Source of the DNA: Bacillota bacterium
GTDB taxonomy: Bacteria; Bacillota_B; Desulfitobacteriia; Desulfitobacteriales; Desulfitobacteriaceae
Reading direction: 5' to 3'
Assembly (NCBI GenBank): GCA_021779415.1
Contig: JAJYAS010000042.1
Coordinates: 1 to 11,556 of the forward strand
Length of the DNA stretch: 11,556 bases
Shown: one piece after another, positions 1 through 6,093 of the stretch
How positions within the stretch are numbered: the stretch's first letter is position 1
How the letters are laid out: each line of letters opens with the position of its first letter
Program-made: the position numbers and the translations under genes
Notes under the pieces: generated by a model
Databases searched by the model: none
Seen by the model: the letters and a program-made list of their open reading frames with translations, nothing else
What the model was told of the DNA's origin: nothing

Positions 1-1
1 T

Positions 2-832
2 TCTGCGGTCAATGCGAAGCTAACCGAAAAAGGCGTTACAATTTATACGTCTTGGGAAGATCATGGCCAAGGCGCGGATATGGGAACCTTAGCGACTGCT
101 CATGAGGCTTTGCGTCCGTTAGGAATTAAACCGGAAGATATCAAACTTGTGATGAATGATATGGCGAAAACTCCCAACAGCGGACCTGCCGGAGGAAGTC
201 GTTCTCAAGTATTGGTCGGTAATGCCACCAGAGTCGCTTGCGAAGAGCTGGTGAAAGGGGTTACGAGAGCGGATGGGAGCTTCCGCACCTATGATGAAAT
301 GATTGCCGAAAAGTTACCGGTATTCTTCCAAGGTGCTTGGACTGCGCCTGCTAAGGAATGCGATGTTGAGACCGGACAAGGGAATCCATTTGCAGTTTAT
401 ATGTATGGTGCCTTCTTGTCTCAAGTCGAAGTGGATATGACAACTGGTAAAACTGAAGTTGTTAAGATGACGATGGTTGCCGATGTGGGCAAAATTGCCA
501 ATAAACTGGTTGTCGATGGACAACTGTATGGTGGATTGGTTCAAGGTCTCGGCCTTGCCCTAAGTGAAGATTTCGAAGACCTGAAGAAACACACTGATTT
601 GGTCGGCTGTGGATTACCGTTTATCAAAGATGCTCCGGATAATATTGAACTCCACTATGTAGAAACCTATAGACCTCATGGTCCGTTCGGCGCTGCAGGT
701 TCGGGAGAATTGCCGCTGACATCTCCCCATGCTTCAATTATTAATGCCATTTACAATGCTAGCGGGGTACGGATAACTCACTTACCTGCCCGCCCAGAAA
801 AAGTTCTTGCAGGGCTTAAGGCTAAGAATTAA
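2..832 (+). CDS. Molybdopterin-dependent aldehyde oxidoreductase (Mop type), C-terminal part, 5' truncated by window edge
   Basis: This is the C-terminal 276 residues of a xanthine oxidase-family molybdenum hydroxylase, which oxidises aldehydes to acids using a molybdopterin dinucleotide and two [2Fe-2S] clusters. The reading frame is open from base 2, so the start lies upstream; an internal ATG at 80 is not the start because conserved sequence (SWEDHGQGADMGTLATAHEA) runs through it. Visible family signatures are HGQGADMG, AGGSRSQV (pterin contact region) and, near the C terminus, GPFGAAGSGELPL, whose Glu (codon 707-709) corresponds to the catalytic base next to Mo in Desulfovibrio gigas Mop. 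D. gigas Mop is about 907 residues, so roughly the last 30% is seen. The Fe-S domains would lie outside the window. It is followed by a hairpin and then by a long run of accessory genes that includes an XdhC-type maturation factor, which supports the call. Substrate cannot be read from this fragment. Confidence 0.93.
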   Translation, partial: SAVNAKLTEKGVTIYTSWEDHGQGADMGTLATAHEALRPLGIKPEDIKLVMNDMAKTPNSGPAGGSRSQVLVGNATRVACEELVKGVTRADGSFRTYDEMIAEKLPVFFQGAWTAPAKECDVETGQGNPFAVYMYGAFLSQVEVDMTTGKTEVVKMTMVADVGKIANKLVVDGQLYGGLVQGLGLALSEDFEDLKKHTDLVGCGLPFIKDAPDNIELHYVETYRPHGPFGAAGSGELPLTSPHASIINAIYNASGVRITHLPARPEKVLAGLKAKN

Positions 833-855
833 GTAATAAGTTGAAACCTTTGGCG

Positions 856-896
856 CAGGGAACCTCAAATTGGTTTTGTCAATTGCAGGTTCCCTG
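856..896 (+). terminator. Hairpin after mop: partial terminator or attenuator
   Basis: A perfect 10-bp inverted repeat (CAGGGAACCT at 856-865 with AGGTTCCCTG at 887-896) continues, after a 2x2 internal loop, into a further 5-bp stem (868-872 with 880-884) around a 7-nt loop. It sits 23 nt after the aldehyde oxidoreductase stop and 52 nt before the next gene. The sequence after the stem (TGTTTATACC) is only a poor U-tract, so full termination is doubtful. It may instead be an attenuator, a processing site or a 3'-end stabiliser that makes the oxidoreductase more abundant than the accessory genes. The stem is directly seen; its role is inferred. Confidence 0.45.
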
Positions 897-948
897 TGTT
901 TATACCCACATTAACAGTGCATTAACTTTATGGAAGTGGGTGTTGCTG

Positions 949-3252
949 ATGGATCAGGACGAATTAAAAAGACAAGAGGATAAGTGTACTCAGGAGAATC
1001 CCCCTGCTTGTACAGCAGGTTGTCCAATCCACGTAGATGCTCGGAAATTGATGCTGGATATTCGAAATCAGGACTTGAAAAGTGCCTTAACAACCTTACA
1101 AAAAAAACAGCCCTTTCCCGGTATTATTGGCCGGATTTGTGATCACCCTTGTGAAGATGTCTGTAAACGTAAAGAGGTAGGAACAACGATCGCTATTTCG
1201 GCCTTGGAGAGATTTTGCGTGCAAAACCAAGCTAGAAAAACAGCTAAGGCAGGGATAGTTCCCCAAAAAAGTCAGACAGTTGCAGTCGTAGGATCCGGAC
1301 TAAGAGGTCTGACAGCAGCCTATGACTTGGCTAAAAAAGGATATAAGGTTAGCTTGTTTGAGAAGGCAGATCGTCTTGGCGGAAATCTGTGGAATTTCCC
1401 GGAAGACCAATTACCCCCAGAGATTATTGTCGAGGAACTGTCCGTTCTGAACCGGCTTAACGTTCAAATAGAGTTAAAAACTGCAATAACTGGGCAGAAT
1501 TTAGCCAAGCTTCAAGAAGAGTTTAATGTAGTGTATCTTGGCCTTGCAGAGCAATCGGAAGAAGTCAGGGAGCTTTTGGGTGAACAGTTGTGGGTCGATC
1601 CAGTCACGTGTGCCACACAGATCCTGGGAATATTTAGTGGTACCCTAATGGGGAATGATTCCCCCATTAGGTCTGTTGCCGATGGCCGTAAGGCCGCCGT
1701 TTCCATGGATAGATATTTGCAGGGCGTTTCCTTAACTGCCTCCCGTGAAGGCGAGGGGCCTATGGAGACTAAATTATTTGTCAATACGAAGGGGATACCC
1801 CCTCTGCCAGCGGTGGCAATGAGTAACGCAACAACGGGTTACACACCCGAAGAAGCGATTCAGGAGGCAGGTAGGTGCCTGGATTGTCAATGCCTCGAAT
1901 GCGTGAAGGCCTGTAAATATATGCAAGAATACGGTAGTTATCCCAAAAAGTACTTAAGACAGATTTACAATAATGATACGATCGTCATGGGCATGCGCCA
2001 CGGAAATAAAATGATTAATTCCTGCAGTTTATGTGGGCAGTGCGCTGTAGTTTGTCCTCAAGGACTAGACCTCGGGGAGACCTGTAAAGCAACTCGAGAG
2101 AGCATGGTGAGCAAAGGGAAAATGCCCCCTTCAGCCCATGATTTTGCCTTGCGGGATATGGCTTTTAACAACAGTGAAGAATTTGCTGTGACCAGACATC
2201 AACCCGGTCACAATTCCAGTAAGTATGTTTTCTTTCCGGGATGCCAATTAAGTGGCTCTTCTCCTGAACAGGTTGAAAAAGTTTACGATTATTTAACAAA
2301 ACAGCTTTCCGGAGGAGTAGCCCTCATGTTGCGTTGCTGCGGTGCTCCAGCCGATTGGGCAGGTGAGCAAGACCTGTTTCGAAGCAATATGGAGGTGTTG
2401 GTGGGGGAATGGGAACGCTTAGGCAAACCGCAAATCATCGTAGCCTGTTCTACTTGTCACAGCATGTTCCATGGAAAGTTTCCGGAAGTTGTCTCTCTGT
2501 GGGAGTTAATGGCTGATTTGGAGTTGCCTGTTCAAGGTGCCAAGGTGAGTGAGGGCAAAGTGGCGGTGCAAGATGCTTGTACGACGAGGCATGAACCAGT
2601 CATCCATGATGCGGTCCGACACATTTTAACTAGGTTAGGGTATGAAATTGAAGAATTGCCCTACAGCAAAGAACGAACCAAGTGCTGCGGTTTTGGAGGG
2701 CTGACCTCCTTCGCTAATCCGGAATTGGCGAAGAAGATTGTGGAAGATCGAATCAATGAAAGCACAACAGACTATGTAGCCTATTGTGCCATGTGCCGAG
2801 ATAATTTTGCAGCCAAAGGTAAACGAACGTTACATTTATTAGATCTAATGTTTGGGACTGATCTTGATCAGGCGGCAACAAGGCCTAGTGTTGGATTTTC
2901 CTATCGGCATGAAAACCGGGCAAAATTAAAACGAAGGTTGTTGCACTCGCTGTGGACAGAAGCTCCGCTGGAAAAGGAGGAGGCTTATATGCGGATTAAC
3001 CTTCAGTTAGATGCTAGAGTTCAGGAGATTATGGAAAACCGGCATATTTTGATTGAAGATATTCAACAAGTAATAGAGTATGCGGAACGAACAGGAAGAA
3101 AGTTCATAGACCCGGATAATGGTCACAGTTTAGCGAATTTCCGCCCGCTCAGGGTGACATACTGGGTTGAATATCAGCCACAGGGACAGGATTTTGTGGT
3201 GTTCAATGTGTATAGCCATCGAATGGAAATTATGGAGGAAGCTCATGAATAA
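949..3252 (+). CDS. Dicluster/FAD-containing oxidoreductase with CCG (heterodisulfide reductase-like) domains, DVU_1558-like
   Basis: A 767-residue cytoplasmic redox protein with no signal peptide or membrane segment. In order: a GltD/dihydropyrimidine dehydrogenase-type N-terminal Fe-S domain (Cys13, 21, 25 and 64, 68, 72); an FAD Rossmann motif GSGLRG at 115-120; a GltD-like SVADGRKAA segment near 280; a cysteine cluster C310/313/315/318/322; a classical [4Fe-4S] motif C359-x2-C-x2-C-x3-C369-P; two cysteine-rich CCG domains (C432, CC463-464, C500, C503; then C544, CC579-580, C613, C616); and a C-terminal tail of about 100 residues without obvious motifs. The second Rossmann domain that binds NAD(P)H in GltD is not visible. 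The frame extends upstream to a TTG at 841, but that would code through the hairpin; ATG 949 starts the conserved N terminus, with a modest purine-rich site GGAAGTGGG at 932-940. It is the likely electron partner of the neighbouring aldehyde oxidoreductase. Electron acceptor unknown. Confidence 0.88.
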   Translation: MDQDELKRQEDKCTQENPPACTAGCPIHVDARKLMLDIRNQDLKSALTTLQKKQPFPGIIGRICDHPCEDVCKRKEVGTTIAISALERFCVQNQARKTAKAGIVPQKSQTVAVVGSGLRGLTAAYDLAKKGYKVSLFEKADRLGGNLWNFPEDQLPPEIIVEELSVLNRLNVQIELKTAITGQNLAKLQEEFNVVYLGLAEQSEEVRELLGEQLWVDPVTCATQILGIFSGTLMGNDSPIRSVADGRKAAVSMDRYLQGVSLTASREGEGPMETKLFVNTKGIPPLPAVAMSNATTGYTPEEAIQEAGRCLDCQCLECVKACKYMQEYGSYPKKYLRQIYNNDTIVMGMRHGNKMINSCSLCGQCAVVCPQGLDLGETCKATRESMVSKGKMPPSAHDFALRDMAFNNSEEFAVTRHQPGHNSSKYVFFPGCQLSGSSPEQVEKVYDYLTKQLSGGVALMLRCCGAPADWAGEQDLFRSNMEVLVGEWERLGKPQIIVACSTCHSMFHGKFPEVVSLWELMADLELPVQGAKVSEGKVAVQDACTTRHEPVIHDAVRHILTRLGYEIEELPYSKERTKCCGFGGLTSFANPELAKKIVEDRINESTTDYVAYCAMCRDNFAAKGKRTLHLLDLMFGTDLDQAATRPSVGFSYRHENRAKLKRRLLHSLWTEAPLEKEEAYMRINLQLDARVQEIMENRHILIEDIQQVIEYAERTGRKFIDPDNGHSLANFRPLRVTYWVEYQPQGQDFVVFNVYSHRMEIMEEAHE

Positions 3253-3457
3253 CACACCGAAACAGATAGAGAAAATTCTTTGGAAGTGTGGGAAATGTGG
3301 TGGAGAACTCCAGCGGGGTTCGGTAAAGGCATCTTATTTAGGTAATGATTTTGTGGTGGAAGAACTAAAATGTCTTAACTGTGGTTTAGTATTGATCACG
3401 GAGGCGCTAGCTTTAGGCAAGATGTTCGAAGTTGAACAAAGCCTCGAGGATAAGTAG
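3245..3457 (+). CDS. Small CxxC/CxxC protein (DVU_1557-like redox or zinc-ribbon protein)
   Basis: A 70-residue protein with two CxxC pairs, C15-G-K-C18 and C43-L-N-C46, about 25 residues apart. This fits a rubredoxin-like or zinc-ribbon knuckle that would bind one Fe or Zn. The ATG at 3245 overlaps the end of the dicluster gene by 8 nt and is served by GGAGG at 3235-3239, spaced 5 nt, which implies translational coupling. Upstream in-frame starts (for example at 3167) lie inside the preceding gene and lack such a site. I recall the family being called a DVU_1557-type redox protein found beside these dicluster proteins; its biochemistry is not known to me. It could carry electrons to or from its neighbours, or be a structural zinc protein. 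Confidence 0.8.
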   Translation: MNNTPKQIEKILWKCGKCGGELQRGSVKASYLGNDFVVEELKCLNCGLVLITEALALGKMFEVEQSLEDK

Positions 3458-3468
3458 GGGGGAGTAAG

Positions 3469-3915
3469 ATGGCAGTCGATGCCTTTCATATGTTTCAATT
3501 GGCCACTCAGGGATTTTGCTGTAGCCAAATCCTGTTAATCCTCGGTTTGGAGGAACAAGGCAAGGAAAACCCTGACTTGGTTAAAGCAATGCAGGGTCTG
3601 TGTGGAGGAATAGGACGGTCGGGGAAAACGTGTGGCGCACTTACCGGGGGGGCATGTTTAATTGGCTTAAACGTTGGCAAGGGAACCCCCAGCGAAATGG
3701 GTCATGCCAAAATCAATCGGATGATCAATGACTTGATGGAGTGGTTTGAAAACACCCATGGAAGTAGCGATTGCGATGGGATATTAGATCGTTCTCTGGA
3801 TGAGGGCAATGAGTATCCTGTGCAATGTGGCAATATTGTTTCTGCGACCTTTAGTAAGGTGCAAGAGCTTTTGGCGGTTTATTCAGAAGACCCCGAGTCA
3901 GAGGACGAGGACTAA
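3469..3915 (+). CDS. C-GCAxxG-C-C family protein (DVU_1555-like)
   Basis: A 148-residue protein of the C_GCAxxG_C_C family, putative redox proteins of unknown function that often bind a metal cluster. Seen are GFCCSQ (C17, C18), the glycine-rich core CGGIGRSGKTCGALTGG (C45, C55), then C63, C102 in SSDCDGIL and C120 in VQCGNIV. The C-terminal tail is strongly acidic (DPESEDED). The ATG follows a strong GGGGGGAG site 11 nt after the previous stop. Relatives near radical SAM/TrsS loci are sometimes described as selenoproteins; this copy uses only cysteine and has no internal TGA. The conserved cysteines and neighbours suggest electron delivery to one of the Fe-S enzymes of the run, but this is inference. 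Confidence 0.87.
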   Translation: MAVDAFHMFQLATQGFCCSQILLILGLEEQGKENPDLVKAMQGLCGGIGRSGKTCGALTGGACLIGLNVGKGTPSEMGHAKINRMINDLMEWFENTHGSSDCDGILDRSLDEGNEYPVQCGNIVSATFSKVQELLAVYSEDPESEDED

Positions 3916-3990
3916 GACAGAAGGCAGAGGTCAGAGGTCAGACGTCAGACGTCGGAAGTTTTGAAGCTGGAAGTTAGAGACTTGGAAGTG
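3914..3990. repeat. Degenerate 7-bp tandem repeat, about 11 units
   Basis: Starting inside the stop codon of the preceding gene, the spacer reads as consecutive heptamers: AAGACAG, AAGGCAG, AGGTCAG, AGGTCAG, ACGTCAG, ACGTCGG, then AAGTTTT, GAAGCTG, GAAGTTA, GAGACTT, GGAAGTG. The first six units are close to the consensus A-R/C-G-T-C-A-G; the last five keep only the GAAG-like phase. The repeat fills nearly the whole 83-nt spacer between two genes of the run and supplies the purine-rich sequence ahead of the next GTG start. I have seen similar heptad repeats described in intergenic regions of Peptococcaceae genomes, but could not check that here. Confidence 0.8.
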
Positions 3991-3998
3991 GATGAATT

Positions 3999-4730
3999 GT
4001 GAAAAACAATGTTTTTAAATTATATGAAAGTGACATTTTGCGCCTTGCTACAGGGGATACGTTAAGACCGGGCGGGTTCTTCTTAACGGATCTGGGTGTC
4101 AAAGGTTGCGACTTTCTCCCGGGTGCTAGGGTCTTAGATGTGGGCTGCGGCAGCGGTGCAACTGTAGAACGTTTGGCTTCTCTTTATCAGCTTCAGGCCA
4201 TAGGTTTAGACCCTTCAGAGAGGTTGTTAGAGCTTGGAAATAAGAACAATCCAGATCTAAACTTGATTCGAGGGCGGGGAGAAGATCTACCCTTTCCGGT
4301 TAACTACCTGGACGGGGTGTTGGCGGAGTGTACTTTGTCCGTGATGGAGGACTTGGATCAGGTCCTCAAGGAGATTTTCAGGGTACTCAGACCGGGTGGA
4401 TGGTTGATCATCAATGATGTATATGCTCGAAATCCTGAAGGGCTCAAACCCCTTCAGGAACTCAATCTCGATTCATGTCTACGCAGAGCGTTGCCCAAGG
4501 AGCAGTTACTTAATAAGTTTGTCGGACAAGGGTTCAACATCGTCAATTGGAGTGATCATACGAACCTCTTGACCCAATTAACGGTTAACCTAATTATGAC
4601 CCACGGCTCGATGACCGAGTTTTGGCTTAAGTCTTCTTCGTGCTCAGGCGCAGTTGATCCTAGCTTGGCTCAGGCTGCGATTAAACAAGCGAAGATGGGA
4701 TATTTTCAACTGATCGCCCAAAAAGGATGA
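3999..4730 (+). CDS. trsM: Class I SAM-dependent methyltransferase (TrsM / DVU_1556-like)
   Basis: A 243-residue Rossmann methyltransferase. Motif I is VLDVGCGSG (45-53), the acidic ribose-binding residue is D71 in IGLDPS, motif II-like GRGEDLPFP is at 92-100 and the later strand reads EIFRVLRPGGWLIIND (125-140). This pattern resembles the UbiE/menaquinone and arsenite methyltransferase group, but the C-terminal half (150-243), which holds the acceptor site, resembles nothing I can name. GTG 3999 is chosen because an in-frame TGA at 3993-3995 blocks earlier starts; the purine-rich GGAAGTGG at 3984-3991 serves it. It ends with tandem stops TGA TAG, 26 nt before the radical SAM gene. The symbol comes from my memory of families named for co-occurrence with TrsS. 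The methyl acceptor is unknown; a radical SAM product or a cofactor intermediate is a reasonable guess. Confidence 0.85.
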   Translation: MKNNVFKLYESDILRLATGDTLRPGGFFLTDLGVKGCDFLPGARVLDVGCGSGATVERLASLYQLQAIGLDPSERLLELGNKNNPDLNLIRGRGEDLPFPVNYLDGVLAECTLSVMEDLDQVLKEIFRVLRPGGWLIINDVYARNPEGLKPLQELNLDSCLRRALPKEQLLNKFVGQGFNIVNWSDHTNLLTQLTVNLIMTHGSMTEFWLKSSSCSGAVDPSLAQAAIKQAKMGYFQLIAQKG

Positions 4731-4756
4731 TAGTTGCAATTAGAGAGGGATAGCAC

Positions 4757-6091
4757 ATGGAAGGTATGGACGAGGGTTTGATTTCCACGACAGAGAGTTT
4801 GTGTCCGGAATGTTTGCAGAGGATTCCCGCTCAAAGAGTGTTTGAGGGAGAAAAGGTTTATCTTGTGAAACGTTGCCCCGAACATGGGGACTATCGAACC
4901 CTGCTTTGGCGTGGCAGCCCTCAATGGGATTCATGGGTTAGGCCTACGATCCCAACCCCACCCAAGGAGTGTTTTACCCAAGTTGAGAAAGGCTGTCCTT
5001 TTGATTGTGGCTTATGCGAAAACCATAACCAAACGACTTGTACGGCTTTGATAGAGGTTACGCAGCGTTGTAATCTTAACTGTCGCTTTTGTTTTGCTAA
5101 TGCGGGAACGGAGCTTGATGAGCCTTCCTTGGAGGTGATCGAAGGGTGGTATAAAAACGTCTTGGCTACGAGTGGTCCTGTTAATATTCAGTTATCCGGC
5201 GGCGAGCCAACACTCAGAAACGACCTGCCGGAAATAGTAGCTATGGGAAGGATGCTAGGGTTTAACTTCATCCAACTCAATACGAATGGTCTGCGACTTG
5301 CTGAAGATCCCTTCTTTTTGAGCCAGTTGAAGGAGGCAGGTCTTAGCTCCGTGTTTTTACAGTTTGACGGTACGGAGGACCCGATATATCAGGCGATTAG
5401 AGGGCGTAGGCTCTTTGATGTTAAGATCAAGGCCATAGAAAATTGTACTCAATATGAGATTGGAGTAGTGTTAGTACCTACCTTGATTCCAGGTATCAAC
5501 ACTCATAATATCGGAGGAATCATTAAGTTTGCTTTAGAAAATCATCCTACTGTCCGAGGTGTTCACTTTCAACCCGTAAGTTATTTCGGCAGAATTCCCC
5601 AAGAACCGATAGATGAAGATCGGTTCACCCTCCCAGAAGTCATTCAAGCGATCGAGGAGCAGACGGATGGGCTCATCAAAGCAGCTAACCTGAAACCCCA
5701 CAATGGCCGCTGTTCCTTTAGCGGCAATTTTACGAGACAACCGGATGGAAGTCTGAAGACTATGACCAACAGTTCGTGTTGTACCGGACCAGAGCGAGCG
5801 GATGAGTTAGCTCGAAAAACGCGAACCTTCGTGGCCCGGCAGTGGTCGGGCGCAGAAAAGTTAACCCTTCAGTCTCCCTGCACCAATTCTTGGGACAATC
5901 TAATTCAACAGCTAAAAACCTATGCCTTTTCCATCAGCGGTATGGCCTTCCAAGATGTATGGAATTTAGATCTTGAACGCTTAAAAAATTGTTGCATACA
6001 TGTGGTAAGCCCAGAAGGCAAGTTAATCCCCTTTTGCGCTTATAATCTCACCGATAAGTTTGGCCACGCAATTTATCGGAGGGGGAGATAG
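4757..6091 (+). CDS. trsS: Radical SAM protein TrsS (Tes/MJ0619-like architecture, Cys form)
   Basis: A 444-residue radical SAM enzyme. The N terminus carries a zinc-ribbon-like set (C16-x2-C19 and C40-PEH-G), then GCPFDCGLC (C80, C84, C87), C95, and the canonical C105-x3-C109-x2-C112 that binds the SAM-cleaving [4Fe-4S] cluster, followed by LSGGEPTLR (147-154). The arrangement 'CPxDCGLCxxHxQxTC...RCNLxCxxCFA' resembles the MJ0619/tetraether-lipid-synthase group (COG1964-like), which uses several Fe-S clusters. The C-terminal part has seven more cysteines: C319, CC341-342, C375, CC412-413 and C427 in IPFCAYN, probably auxiliary cluster ligands. NCBI, as I recall, names the family 'radical SAM (seleno)protein TrsS'; here every such position is Cys. 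ATG 4757 follows a GAGAGGGA site at 4743-4750. The reaction is unknown; co-occurrence with a methyltransferase and an aldehyde oxidoreductase suggests cofactor or peptide modification. Confidence 0.87.
   Translation: MEGMDEGLISTTESLCPECLQRIPAQRVFEGEKVYLVKRCPEHGDYRTLLWRGSPQWDSWVRPTIPTPPKECFTQVEKGCPFDCGLCENHNQTTCTALIEVTQRCNLNCRFCFANAGTELDEPSLEVIEGWYKNVLATSGPVNIQLSGGEPTLRNDLPEIVAMGRMLGFNFIQLNTNGLRLAEDPFFLSQLKEAGLSSVFLQFDGTEDPIYQAIRGRRLFDVKIKAIENCTQYEIGVVLVPTLIPGINTHNIGGIIKFALENHPTVRGVHFQPVSYFGRIPQEPIDEDRFTLPEVIQAIEEQTDGLIKAANLKPHNGRCSFSGNFTRQPDGSLKTMTNSSCCTGPERADELARKTRTFVARQWSGAEKLTLQSPCTNSWDNLIQQLKTYAFSISGMAFQDVWNLDLERLKNCCIHVVSPEGKLIPFCAYNLTDKFGHAIYRRGR
6078..6087 (+). promoter_or_regulatory. 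Strong ribosome binding site deciding a TTG start
   Basis: GGAGGGGGAG lies inside the last codons of the radical SAM gene and ends 6 nt before TTG 6094. No ATG or GTG is near, so this site is the main reason to accept TTG as the ligase start. Confidence 0.75.
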
Positions 6092-6093
6092 GT

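Noticed and set aside
876..904. Sigma-A-like promoter TTGTCA-N17-TTTATA in the spacer after mop
   Set aside because: The -10 element matches only 3 of 6 consensus bases and the -35 lies inside the hairpin; too weak to call.
3167..3244. In-frame upstream start for the small CxxC protein
   Set aside because: It would lie deep in the preceding gene without a ribosome binding site, while ATG 3245 has GGAGG at proper spacing.
949..3252. Frameshift or deletion breaking the dicluster gene where the NAD(P)H domain is missing
   Set aside because: The frame is continuous with conserved motifs on both sides, so I read it as a family architecture rather than a broken gene.
3914..3990. Possible CRISPR array
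   Set aside because: Units are 7 bp, contiguous and degenerate, with no spacers and no cas genes.
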